Source: Streptomyces hygroscopicus subsp. hygroscopicus (GTDB lineage Bacteria; Actinomycetota; Actinomycetes; Streptomycetales; Streptomycetaceae). From it: DNA of 64,000 bases. The notes beneath the pieces are model-generated. The model searched no databases, had not been told where the DNA came from, and saw only the letters and a program-made list of their open reading frames with translations. The translations under genes and the position numbers were made by a program. The stretch is from assembly GCF_030269125.1 (NCBI RefSeq), contig NZ_BSSM01000003.1:526240-590239 (forward strand), read 5' to 3'. Every line of letters starts with the position of its first letter. The first letter of the stretch is position 1. This document shows, one piece after another, positions 50,678 to 58,177 of this stretch.

Positions 50678-51739
50678 CTATGCGGGGCCTTCCAGACCGT
50701 GGGCGCGGGTGCCCAGAACGCGTCGTGACACTTCTGCTTCCATCGTGCCGTCGAACGGCGTTGCCGATGCTGCTTCGCGGGCCTCGGTGGCACGTCGGGC
50801 GTCTTCGAGGATGAGGTCCATGTTGATGGCGCCACCCGCGGTGTTTCCGGCGCCGGCGGACTGGGGCACGGCAGCGAGGACGTCGCTGGCGTTCCCGGCG
50901 GCCCACACGCCCCGGACGCCGGTGAATCCCGAGGGATCGACGGCGACCTGGACGCCGGGGACGGCGGGGTGGGGGTTGAGCGTGAGGCCCAGGTCTTCGA
51001 GGAAGCCGCCGCGGGCGGTGAAGGTGGGGGCGACGACGAGGGTGTCGAGGGGTATGACCGTGCCGGAGGCCAGGCGGGCGCCGGTCAGCTTGTCCTGTTC
51101 GGTGTCGGTCTCCAGGGCGGTGACGGCGCCGTGGATCACTTCGATGCCGAGGGCGGCGAGCTGTTCCCACTGCTCGTCGGTGAGTTCTGCCTGCGCGTGG
51201 TGGGCGAAGAGGGCGACCTGGGCGGTCATCTGACGGAACAGCAGGGCTTGGTGGAAGTTGCCCAGGACGCCGACCTTGGTGTCGCGGGCTTCCCAGCCGT
51301 GGCAGTACACGCAGTGGATCACGTCGTGCCCCCACCGCTCCGCCAGGCCGGGGATGTCCGGCAGTTCATCGATCAAGCCCGTGGTCACCAGGACGCGCCG
51401 GGCACGGGCGCGCTGTCCGTCCTGGGTGGTGATGGCGAACGTGCCGCCGCTGCTCTCGACGCGCTCGACCCGGCCGTTGACGACTTCTCCGCCGTAGGAG
51501 GCCACTTCCTCCCGGCCTACGCGAAGGAGTTCCAGGGGGGAAACGCCCTCGCGGCCAAGGATGTTGTGGGCGCCGGCTCGCGCGGCGGGGGCGTTGCGGG
51601 GTTCGCCTGCGTCGATGACGAGGACGGAGCGCCGTACGCGAGTCAGCAGCAGCGCGGCGGACAGGCCGGCGACACCTCCGCCGATCACGACGACGTCCCA
51701 GGTACGGCCTTCGGTGGTCTCGAGTTCATAGGTTCCCAT
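50678..51739 (-). CDS. Thioredoxin-reductase-like FAD/NAD(P) oxidoreductase with CxxC
   Basis: This 353-residue flavoprotein has the FAD-binding start WDVVVIGGGVAGLSAALLL (GxGxxG, about residues 14-32). The redox-active CVYC pair is at residues 143-146, followed by HGWEARD. A second nucleotide-binding part contains VGVLGNFHQALLF, and the FAD-closing motif is GVWAAGNASDV. The CxxC indicates a thioredoxin-reductase-type enzyme acting on a disulfide, although this low-Mr subgroup also includes dithiol oxidases of natural-product pathways. The glycine pattern of its NADPH site is unusual (VGNFH). ATG 51739 is chosen. Confidence 0.87.
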   Translation of the reverse strand: MGTYELETTEGRTWDVVVIGGGVAGLSAALLLTRVRRSVLVIDAGEPRNAPAARAGAHNILGREGVSPLELLRVGREEVASYGGEVVNGRVERVESSGGTFAITTQDGQRARARRVLVTTGLIDELPDIPGLAERWGHDVIHCVYCHGWEARDTKVGVLGNFHQALLFRQMTAQVALFAHHAQAELTDEQWEQLAALGIEVIHGAVTALETDTEQDKLTGARLASGTVIPLDTLVVAPTFTARGGFLEDLGLTLNPHPAVPGVQVAVDPSGFTGVRGVWAAGNASDVLAAVPQSAGAGNTAGGAINMDLILEDARRATEAREAASATPFDGTMEAEVSRRVLGTRAHGLEGPA

Positions 51740-52365
51740 ATCGGCACCGTCACCCCGCACCACCGTTCATGGCAAACAAGCTTGCTGTTCCTGCAACGAA
51801 TCGGATCACACGGTCCGCGTCTCGCGTACACCGAGTACCTTTGCCGCTTTCGGGCGATGCGGCGCACAGTGAGGGTGCGATTGAGGAAGGAGCCGGGCCG
51901 ACGAATCAGCCTGCCGCGCTCTTCCGGGAAACGGGGAGCAAGACCCCTTGCCGGATGTTCTGGCCGCGATTACGACTGCCCCGCTGATGGTGGTCCGGCC
52001 TTGATCGGCCTGCTGACCATCGACTCCCCTGCCGGGTTGCTCAGCCTTCGATGGTCTGCTCCTGTTCGGCGGCCACATCGCCCGATGGTCCGCGAGGGCG
52101 CACGGCTCGCCCCAGCATCCGGCCGCCGGCGGTGGCCACCCGATCCGCCGACGGCGTAGGGACCGCACCGACCGGCTTGCCGGTTCAGCAAGACCATTTG
52201 CCGCTCATGGGCATGTGTGCGCAAGCTGTATCCAGAAAGTGCCGGCTCACAAGCCGAAGTCGGCTGCTCTCGGACTCAGTCGTGTTCCCTCATTCGCCTG
52301 GAACCTCTCCGGCTCGAGCGGTGCGTCAGAAACCGCAAGTGCCTTACAGGACAGTGGAGCGGTAG
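51740..52365. other. 626 bp without a recognisable gene
   Basis: Frames are open on both strands but show no family signature. The 3' part must hold the promoter of the ABM-rhodanese gene (ribosome-binding site GTGGAG just before 52366). A CAAGCTTG palindrome occurs near 51778, upstream of the flavoprotein gene. Confidence 0.35.
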
Positions 52366-53061
52366 ATGGAAAATCGCCATGTCGTGATCATTCCGATTGA
52401 GATCGACGAGGAGAAGGAAGGCACTTATCTCGACGCCTGGCAGGACGCCGCGGACGTGATGGCCACTCAACCCGGTTTCATTCGGACGTACATGTTCCGC
52501 ACGATCGTTCCGGGGAGCAAATTCCTTCTCGTCAACGTTGCGGAATGGGAGTCCACCGCTCACTGGGAAGAGGCGATGAACGTCTGCCCGATGCTGGGAC
52601 AGCGGATAGCCGTCGCCCATGCCTCGAACTACGAGGCGATCCGGACGGTCCTGCCCGCCGCACAGCAGAGTCCGGGCTCCGGCGACGGTCGCACGCCCGC
52701 CGACCTGTCTCCTGCCGAGGCGCGTCGCCGCGTCGAGAACGGGGAACTCACGCTGGTCGATGTCCGCGAGGACGACGAATGGGCAGCGCGTCACCCGGCC
52801 GGCGCCGTCCACGCCGCGCTCAGCGCGTTGCCGGCCGGGCTGTCGGATCTGCCTGACGGCCCACTGGCCTTCGTATGCCGCACGGGCACACGCAGCATGC
52901 AGGGCGGCGCGCAGGCGATCCGCGCAGGCCGGTCCTCCGTCTACAGCGTGGCGGGCGGCCTTGAGGCATGGGAAGCCGCAGGACTGCCGGTCACCTTCCC
53001 CGACCGCGAGGACGCGGTGAACAACGGCGACCGTGCCAAAGCCGCGGTACGTGAGGACTGA
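52366..53061 (+). CDS. Antibiotic-biosynthesis-monooxygenase (ABM) domain fused to rhodanese
   Basis: This 231-residue protein has an N-terminal ABM-like ferredoxin fold (about 1-100: HVVIIPIEIDEEKEGTYLDAW, QPGFIRTYMFRTI, LLVNVAEWEST). A C-terminal rhodanese domain (about 113-215) has the active-site Cys in FVCRTGTRS and the surrounding LVDVREDDEWAARHPAGAVHA and VAGGLEAWEAAGLPV. Rhodaneses transfer sulfane sulfur; the ABM part may bind haem or a small aromatic. A broken persulfide dioxygenase gene follows immediately, and persulfide dioxygenase-rhodanese pairs detoxify sulfide. This points to sulfur stress rather than antibiotic synthesis. Confidence 0.87.
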   Translation: MENRHVVIIPIEIDEEKEGTYLDAWQDAADVMATQPGFIRTYMFRTIVPGSKFLLVNVAEWESTAHWEEAMNVCPMLGQRIAVAHASNYEAIRTVLPAAQQSPGSGDGRTPADLSPAEARRRVENGELTLVDVREDDEWAARHPAGAVHAALSALPAGLSDLPDGPLAFVCRTGTRSMQGGAQAIRAGRSSVYSVAGGLEAWEAAGLPVTFPDREDAVNNGDRAKAAVRED

Positions 53062-53071
53062 CGAAAGCAGA

Positions 53072-53545
53072 ACCGGCGGATGACCGTCGCATACGGCGGG
53101 ACGATCGCAGTCTCCTGGCCGGCGGTCCGAGAGCGGCGGTCGTGGTCGATCCGCCGCGGGACGTCGACCAGGTGATCGCCACCGCCGCCCGGCGAGGAGT
53201 ACGCATCGCCTGCGTGGCGGAGACGCACTTGCACAACGGCTACGTCACCTGCGGCCTGGAACTGGCCCGCCTCACCGGTGCCCGCCACCCGGTCCCGGCC
53301 GACGCCAGTGCTACGTGCGATGGCCACCCTGGGCCACACCCTCCACCACACCTCCTACGCACCGGAGGAGGACCGGCGCGCAGTGGGGGGCTTCACCGGC
53401 GGCTCGCTGCTGATCGGCACCGGGGGCGCCCGGACCTGGTGGAACCGTCGTCTTCGAGCAGCGTCCAGACCTCGATCGGTTCTTCCGGCTCCCCGTCCCA
53501 CCGTCAGGTGCCGGGGCGGTCTGGTCAGGAGGGGGCAGACGCGTG
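53072..53545 (+). pseudogene. Broken persulfide dioxygenase-like MBL protein (ETHE1 type)
   Basis: The DNA after the rhodanese gene encodes VVDPPRDVDQVIATAARRGV and ETHLHNGYVTCGLELARLTGA, the metal-binding start of ETHE1-like persulfide dioxygenases (normally HLHNDYVTGG, so the metal-ligand Asp is Gly here). After PADAS the frame shifts: GHTLHHTSYAPEEDRRAVGG and FTGGSLLIGT, the next expected motifs, lie in another frame. The C-terminal third is unrecognisable. The start is also missing. It is the lost partner of the rhodanese upstream. Confidence 0.75.
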
Positions 53546-53965
53546 ATCGTGTGCGTGGTCCGCTGTCCGGCCGGACCTGAACCCGCGGCGGACGAGCGCG
53601 ATCAGGGAAGGTCCTCCGCGGAAGCACCACAGGGCGATGACCGGATCACAGATGGCGCATGCCAGGGATGAGCCGTGGTGGAACGGCAGGATCGGATTGG
53701 CCTTGAGGTGGTGAGCCATGTCCCAGGCCGTGTGGAGCAGCCAGCCGACGCCGATGAAGGTCCAGGAGTCCAGGCCGCGGTAGGCGACGTAGGCCATGAG
53801 TGCGACGAATGGCAGCTCCCACGGGCCGAATCCGCCCCCGCTCAGATAGGCAGCGCCGGCTCCGCCCACCATGATCGCGTTGAAGTGGCGTCGGTGCGGT
53901 TCTTTGATCAGGGACATCAGCAGGCAGTAGATGATGCCGACGATCAACGGTGACACAAGGTTCAT
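53525..53965 (-). CDS. DUF6010-family membrane protein
   Basis: This 146-residue protein has four to five hydrophobic segments (SPLIVGIIYCLLMSLI, ELPFVALMAYVAYRGLD, TFIGVGWLLHTAWDMAHH) and the DUF6010 histidine pattern WDMAHHLKANPILPFHHGSS followed by CAICDPVIALWC. The conserved His and Cys suggest metal or haem binding. It is the last gene of a tightly coupled operon: its start at 53965 overlaps the stop of the preceding gene by four bases. Function unknown. Confidence 0.83.
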   Translation of the reverse strand: MNLVSPLIVGIIYCLLMSLIKEPHRRHFNAIMVGGAGAAYLSGGGFGPWELPFVALMAYVAYRGLDSWTFIGVGWLLHTAWDMAHHLKANPILPFHHGSSLACAICDPVIALWCFRGGPSLIALVRRGFRSGRTADHAHDHASAPS

Positions 53966-54264
53966 GAGGGGATCACTTCTTCCTCCTGGGGGCGGGCCGA
54001 ATCGCCGCGGTCGAGTTGTCGCAGCGCGAGCAGCCCGCCGGCGCCCGGAACGAGGGCCAGGACCCTGACTGCGGCCGGGGCCCGCTTGAGGCGCCAGGTC
54101 GTGATGACGACGAACAGGTAGGCGCAGCCGTGTGTGGGACCCATCAAGGACGAGATGGGTTTCAGGTGAACGGTGAACACGTTGGTCAGCATCACGATCA
54201 GGGAGATCAGCTCGGCGTGAGCCGCGATGCGCAGATGGGGCGGAGGCCGGAGGTTCACGGTCAT
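53962..54264 (-). CDS. Small DUF3817-like membrane protein
   Basis: This 100-residue protein has three hydrophobic segments and the pattern LRIAAHAELISLIVMLTNVF, then MGPTHGCAYLFVVITTW. The AAHAE-x-S and GPxHG elements are those of DUF3817/YdzA-like membrane proteins. It starts at 54264, overlapping the previous stop by four bases, and its own stop overlaps the next start, so translation is coupled through the operon. Function unknown. Confidence 0.8.
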   Translation of the reverse strand: MTVNLRPPPHLRIAAHAELISLIVMLTNVFTVHLKPISSLMGPTHGCAYLFVVITTWRLKRAPAAVRVLALVPGAGGLLALRQLDRGDSARPQEEEVIPS

Positions 54265-54737
54265 GCCCCCGTGGTGGAGCCGGGACGGATGATCATCAGT
54301 ACGGTGACGGTGGCCCAGAGCAGGTTGAAGATGCCGGTGGCCATGGCGAGGCGGCCCGGCGTCAGGGGGGTCAGCGCCGGCAACTGCGAGGCGGAACCCG
54401 TCGTCTCGGCCAGAGCGCGGTCCTGGGCGGGCAGGATCAGGAGTGTCAGTACGCCGGTGGCCGTCGCGGTCAGCAGGATCGAGGCGATCAGCCAGGCGTC
54501 GCCGAGGACACCGAGACTGCTGGCTGTGGCGAAGCCGAAGAGGGGAACCGCGATGCCGATGCCCGCGTAGATCCGGCAGATGCGGTGCAGTGTCCCCAGA
54601 GTGGTGCGGGCGTCGCTGTCGTCGGAGTCGCCGAGGGCGCGGCGCAGCGTTGCGGGAAACATGCTCGCGGCGACGGTGACCGGGCCGACGGCGATGATGG
54701 CGGCCAGGACGTGCAAGGACAGAAGAAGCTTGGTCAC
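54261..54737 (-). CDS. Four-helix membrane protein (DUF2269-like)
   Basis: This 158-residue protein has four transmembrane helices (LLLSLHVLAAIIAVGPVTVAAS, YAGIGIAVPLFGFATAS, WLIASILLTATATGVLTLLIL, ATGIFNLLWATVTVLMII). The first helix carries the conserved H-V-L-A pattern of DUF2269-type proteins. It overlaps both neighbours by four bases (start 54737, stop 54261). The co-occurrence with DUF3817 and DUF6010 genes suggests a membrane redox or haem-handling complex, which is inference only. Confidence 0.75.
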   Translation of the reverse strand: MTKLLLSLHVLAAIIAVGPVTVAASMFPATLRRALGDSDDSDARTTLGTLHRICRIYAGIGIAVPLFGFATASSLGVLGDAWLIASILLTATATGVLTLLILPAQDRALAETTGSASQLPALTPLTPGRLAMATGIFNLLWATVTVLMIIRPGSTTGA

Positions 54738-55051
54738 GCCTGGTGCTCCGGGGTGCTCTGGCGTTCGCCGGTGACCTTCGAGGACGGAAGACGGCCGGCC
54801 TTGGAGGTGCCCTGGAGGGTGTCGTCGTTCACTGTCACGTCGAATGTCATGTTCAGCCGCATGGGCTTGGTGATGGCCTGCTTCCAGGTGAGCCGGTCGT
54901 CGGTGAGGGTGATGTCGGCGAGTGCTACTTCCTCTCCGGCTCCGCGGGCGACGCCGGTCAGGATGCCGTCCTGCTCACGGAGTTCGACCACGGCCTTGAT
55001 CTTGCCGATGGGGGTGGAGATGGACAGGTTCCAGGTGCCTTCGACGGACAT
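54734..55051 (-). CDS. Small soluble protein, beta-rich (unknown family)
   Basis: This 105-residue protein without signal or membrane helix starts MSVEGTWNLSISTPIGKIKAVVELREQDG and continues LTGVARGAGEEVALADITLTDDRLTWKQAI. Alternating strands and turns suggest a small beta-barrel (lipocalin- or calycin-like ligand binder). It overlaps the downstream membrane-protein gene by four bases. The upstream DJ-1 gene ends at 55116, a 64-base gap, so all five genes probably share one transcript. Confidence 0.75.
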   Translation of the reverse strand: MSVEGTWNLSISTPIGKIKAVVELREQDGILTGVARGAGEEVALADITLTDDRLTWKQAITKPMRLNMTFDVTVNDDTLQGTSKAGRLPSSKVTGERQSTPEHQA

Positions 55052-55115
55052 GCTGACGTTCTTCCTGACTGTGCAAGGCGGATGGTGAGCGACTGGTCTG
55101 CGAAGGGCCGGGTGC

Positions 55116-55805
55116 TCAGAGGGCGGTGGGCGCCGGGCCCTGGGCGCGCCAGACGGTGCCGCGCCGCTCGTGGGAGAAGAGCTCCTCGACGGCGTGCGCG
55201 ACGCGGGGGCCCACCTCGCGCTCCAGTAGGTACAGGCCCAGATCGAGACCGGAGGTCACGCCGGCGCCGGTGATCAGGTCGCCGTCGTCCACGATGCGGG
55301 CGCGGACCGCGTGGGCGCCGGTGGCGTCCAGCATGTCGAGGCCCATGTGGTGGGTGGTGGCGTGACGCCCCTCCAGCAGGCCGGCCATGGCCAGGACGAG
55401 CGAGCCGCCGCAGACGGTGGCGACGGTGATGTCCGGGTCGTCCATCGCCCGCTTGAGGAGCGCGGGGAGCTCAGTGGTCAGCGTGCGGCCGAGCAGCACT
55501 GGGATGAACTCGTCCTGCTTCCACTCGCCGGCGCCCACCTCTTCTTCAGGGACCTCGCCGGGTTCGCCCACGCGGCCGGACGCACCGGGCACCAGAAGCA
55601 TGTCGGCGCGCTCCGGGTCGAGGGCGCCGGCGGCGTGCAGCGTCAGTCCTCCGGTGCCACTGACGACCTCACGAGGGCCCTCAGCGGTGACCAGCTCGAC
55701 GGTCACCGCGCCCTCCGACGCCGACCCGCCGGCGTACAGCACCTCGTAGGGGGCGACGACATCGAGCGGGTCGAAACCGTCGAACAAGACGATCTGGATG
55801 TGCAT
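55116..55805 (-). CDS. DJ-1/PfpI-family protein
   Basis: This 229-residue class-I glutamine-amidotransferase-like protein starts MHIQIVLFDGFDPLDVVAPYEVLY. The nucleophile elbow is TVCGGSLVLAMAG, with Cys at about residue 135. The acidic partner is near the N-terminus (Glu in PYEVL) and GVTSGLDLGLYLL lies near the C-terminus. The length is that of the single-domain isonitrile-hydratase-like or DJ-1 group. ATG 55805 is used, since the longer frame only runs over the regulator region. It leads the operon with four small genes and is divergent from a GlxA-type regulator that carries a DJ-1 domain of its own. Confidence 0.88.
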   Translation of the reverse strand: MHIQIVLFDGFDPLDVVAPYEVLYAGGSASEGAVTVELVTAEGPREVVSGTGGLTLHAAGALDPERADMLLVPGASGRVGEPGEVPEEEVGAGEWKQDEFIPVLLGRTLTTELPALLKRAMDDPDITVATVCGGSLVLAMAGLLEGRHATTHHMGLDMLDATGAHAVRARIVDDGDLITGAGVTSGLDLGLYLLEREVGPRVAHAVEELFSHERRGTVWRAQGPAPTAL

Positions 55806-55889
55806 GAGCGTTCCTTCGGGGGCGATCTCTCTCCGACGCGTTGAAGTCAACCGTCCGCCGACCCGGTCGCCCAGTGGCACGAGTGACAG

Positions 55890-55903
55890 TTTCCAACGGG
55901 AAA
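55890..55903. promoter_or_regulatory. Weak palindrome between DJ-1 and GlxA-type genes
   Basis: TTTCC-AACG-GGAAA is a perfect 5+5 inverted repeat in the 195-bp gap between the divergent starts (55805 and 56001). It may be an operator for the AraC-type protein, but its short arms make this uncertain. Confidence 0.4.
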
Positions 55904-56000
55904 TTGCCATGCGTCTCCGAGGACTTCGGAAGTGCGTTGACATGTGGTCTCCCGGATACCGGCCCGGATCCGCCGTGCGGCGATGAGTTAGGTTCTGGCC

Positions 56001-56939
56001 ATGCACACAGTCGCCGCTCTCGCGCTGGACCAGGTGATCCCGTTCGACTTGTCCACCCCCATCGAGGTCTTCTCCCGGACCCGTCTGCCCGACGGGCGGC
56101 CCGGCTACCAGGTCCGGGTGTGCGCCGAGCGCGAAGAGGTCGACGCCGGCGCCTTCGCCCTGCGTGCCCCCTGGGGTCTGGAGGGCCTCCGGGACGCGGA
56201 CACGATCATCGTGCCGGGCGTCACCGATCCCACGGTCCCGCTCTCCGCCGCCGTACGCGACGCGCTGCGGTCGGCCGCCGCCGACGGCACCCGGATCGCC
56301 TCCATCTGCGTGGGCACCTTCCCCTTGGCCGCCACCGGGCTCCTCGACGGGCTGCGCGTCACGACCCACTGGCGCGCGGCCGGGTTGCTGGCCGCCCTCC
56401 ACCCGGACGTCGACGTCGACCCGGACGTCCTCTACGTGGACAACGGCCAGTTCCTCACCTCGGCCGGCGCGGCCGCGGGCTTGGACCTGTGCCTGCATAT
56501 GATCCGCCGGGACTACGGATCGGCGGTCGCCGCCGACGCCGCCCGCCTGTCGGTGATGCCACTCGAACGCGAGGGCGGACAGGCGCAGTTCATCGTCCAC
56601 GACCACGCCCCCGCACCGCAGGGCTCCGAACTGGAGGCGCTGCTCACCTGGCTGCGGGAGAACCTGGCCCGCGACCTCACCCTGGCCGACATCGCCGCGC
56701 AGTCCGGGACCAGCACCCGGACCCTGATCCGGCGGTTCCGTGACCAGACCGGCACCACCCCGCTCCAGTGGCTCCACCGGGCCCGTATCCGCCAGGCACA
56801 GCACCTGCTGGAAACCACGGAGCACTCCGTGGAGCGCATCGGCGGCCAGGTCGGCTTCGGCTCGCCCACCACGTTTCGCGACCGCTTCAAACGCACCACC
56901 GGCGTCAGCCCGCAGACCTACCGACGCACCTTCAGCTGA
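56001..56939 (+). CDS. GlxA-type AraC-family regulator with N-terminal DJ-1/PfpI domain
   Basis: This 312-residue regulator has a DJ-1/PfpI-like sensor domain (about 1-190: HTVAALALDQVIPFDLSTPIEVF, TIIVPGVTDP, IASICVGTFPLAATGLLDG with the elbow Cys about residue 98). A tandem AraC HTH follows (about 215-310: LARDLTLADIAAQSGTSTRTLIRRFRDQTGTTPLQWLHRARIRQAQHLL, then VGFGSPTTFRDRFKRTTGVSPQTYRR). Members regulate catabolic or stress operons. The divergent DJ-1 operon is the natural target. Confidence 0.92.
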   Translation: MHTVAALALDQVIPFDLSTPIEVFSRTRLPDGRPGYQVRVCAEREEVDAGAFALRAPWGLEGLRDADTIIVPGVTDPTVPLSAAVRDALRSAAADGTRIASICVGTFPLAATGLLDGLRVTTHWRAAGLLAALHPDVDVDPDVLYVDNGQFLTSAGAAAGLDLCLHMIRRDYGSAVAADAARLSVMPLEREGGQAQFIVHDHAPAPQGSELEALLTWLRENLARDLTLADIAAQSGTSTRTLIRRFRDQTGTTPLQWLHRARIRQAQHLLETTEHSVERIGGQVGFGSPTTFRDRFKRTTGVSPQTYRRTFS

Positions 56940-56989
56940 ACCTGTGGGGGCATCAGACGGCGGCGGGGGCGCAAGTGGGGTGAGACGCC

Positions 56990-57400
56990 GCTGAACGCCG
57001 AGGCCTCGCAGATCCCGGACCTGTTCCGGCGGGACCTCACCGCTCCCGAACAGGACCGGAGATACACGGGCGACATCACTTGACACGCCCTCGGGGGCGG
57101 GGAGTTCCGTTACCTCGCCACCGTTCTGGACTGCGTCAGCCGGGAGGTCGTTCGGCTGGTCAATCGCCGACCATATGCGCACGGACCTCGTCGCCGACGC
57201 CCCGCGGATGGCGGCCGCGACCCGTGGCGACCTGGACGGGGCGGGCCGGTGTTCCGCTCCGATCGCGGAGCGCGATACGGCTCCAGAGCTTTCGCCGACT
57301 TTTGCGACGAACTCGGGGTCACCCGGTCGAGGGGCGCGGTCGGCACCTGCGTGGACAACGCGGCCTGCGCCGTCCCCCTCGGTGCCGGAGGCGCGCTCGG
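56990..57400 (+). mobile_element. IS3-family OrfB remnant, scattered over three frames
   Basis: Recognisable pieces occur in OrfB order: RRDLTAPEQDRRYTGDIT, then GEFRYLATVLDCVSREVVRL, IADHMRTDLVADAPRMAAAT, FRSDRGARYGSRAFADFCDELG and VTRSRGAVGTCVDNAACA. They cover the first Asp, the second Asp (SDRG) and the region before the catalytic Glu, but each is in a different frame and the expected NAAxESFHAxLK is destroyed. It is a dead IS3 copy of a different subgroup from the one at 50139. Confidence 0.78.
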
Positions 57401-57449
57401 AGTCGCGGCAGCCGGCCCGCGCCTGGCGAGCCGTCCGGGCCGCGTGACC

Positions 57450-57535
57450 GCGGACATCGGTTGGTCGCCCGGCGCGGCGTCGCCCGTGGTCCGGACTGGG
57501 AAAGGTCCGGTGGGTTGTCGAGCGCGCGTTCGCCC
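57450..57535 (+). mobile_element. IS5-family transposase C-terminal scrap
   Basis: The plus strand encodes LVARRGVARGP then GLGKVRWVVERAFA, the C-terminal region with the catalytic Glu (WVVERAFAWL) of IS5-type transposases. WL is replaced by RP and the frame ends soon after. The rest of the element is absent. It lies between an IS3 remnant and a dnaJ fragment. Confidence 0.7.
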
Positions 57536-57562
57536 GACCGCACCGGTGCGAGGGCCTGCACC

Positions 57563-57750
57563 ACATGTGAGGGCAAGGGCCAGATCATCCGCGAGCGGCA
57601 CACCTACCAAGTCCGCATCCCCGCGGGGATCAGGGACGGCCAGAAGAGCCGGATCCGCGAACTCGGTGGCCCCTGGCAAGCAGGGTGGCGCGCCCGGGGA
57701 CCTGTACGTGACGATGCACATCGCCGACCAGGAGCCGGGACGCGCGGTAT
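57563..57750 (+). pseudogene. Fragment of a DnaJ co-chaperone gene
   Basis: The sequence encodes CTTCEGKGQIIRERHTYQVRI then PAGIRDGQKSRIRELGGP, the last zinc-finger CxxCxGxG and the start of the C-terminal substrate-binding domain of DnaJ. A one-base slip at the repeated GGC/CCC leads to GGAPGDLYVTMHIADQEPG one frame over. The J domain, Gly/Phe region and the other three Cys pairs are missing. It is a relic of a second, non-housekeeping dnaJ. Confidence 0.75.
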
Positions 57751-57891
57751 TCGGCCAGGTCCGATGGCTTTGTGCCATTCGTCGGCAACTCGTCCCGAAC
57801 ATCGTCAAGCCGCCGCTACACAAGAAGGCCGGGGCGGCGTCCTGCCGTTCTGCTCGTGGTGGTGGCCGGTCGGTGGGGGAGGTCCAGAGGG

Positions 57892-58101
57892 TTGCTGACC
57901 ATCAACGTGGCGGTGCTGCTCGCGGTCATCGTTTTCTTCCGGCTGCGGCGGCGTACAGAGGCCCGTAGCCGCTTCGACGAGAAGCTGACCGTCGTCATCG
58001 TCCTGGCGCTGGGCGTCCTGATCGCCCCCACCCCGGCGGGCCAGGGGCTGTTGAGTGTCTTGGGACAGGTGGCCGGCGGCGTCACCCAGGCCGGCCGATG
58101 A
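57892..58101 (+). CDS. Small two-helix membrane protein
   Basis: This 69-residue ORF is read from TTG 57892, with GGAGG 9 bases upstream. It has two hydrophobic helices (INVAVLLAVIVFF and LTVVIVLALGVLIAPTP) separated by an Arg-rich loop (RLRRRTEARSRFDEK). Proteins of this plan occur in Streptomyces conjugative plasmids and integrative elements, close to transfer genes, but no other transfer gene is nearby. It lies 76 bp before the Mrr-like nuclease gene and may be co-transcribed with it. Confidence 0.6.
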   Translation: MLTINVAVLLAVIVFFRLRRRTEARSRFDEKLTVVIVLALGVLIAPTPAGQGLLSVLGQVAGGVTQAGR

Positions 58102-58177
58102 GCCCCCGCACACGTACGGACCGGACGGCGGCCGGCGGTGCCCACGGCGGTGCACGGGTGGGGCGAGCGGGGGAGTG

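Noticed and set aside
55116..57566. 816-residue minus-strand frame spanning the DJ-1 and GlxA genes
   Set aside because: Only its last 229 codons encode the DJ-1 protein; the rest is antisense to the GlxA-type regulator.
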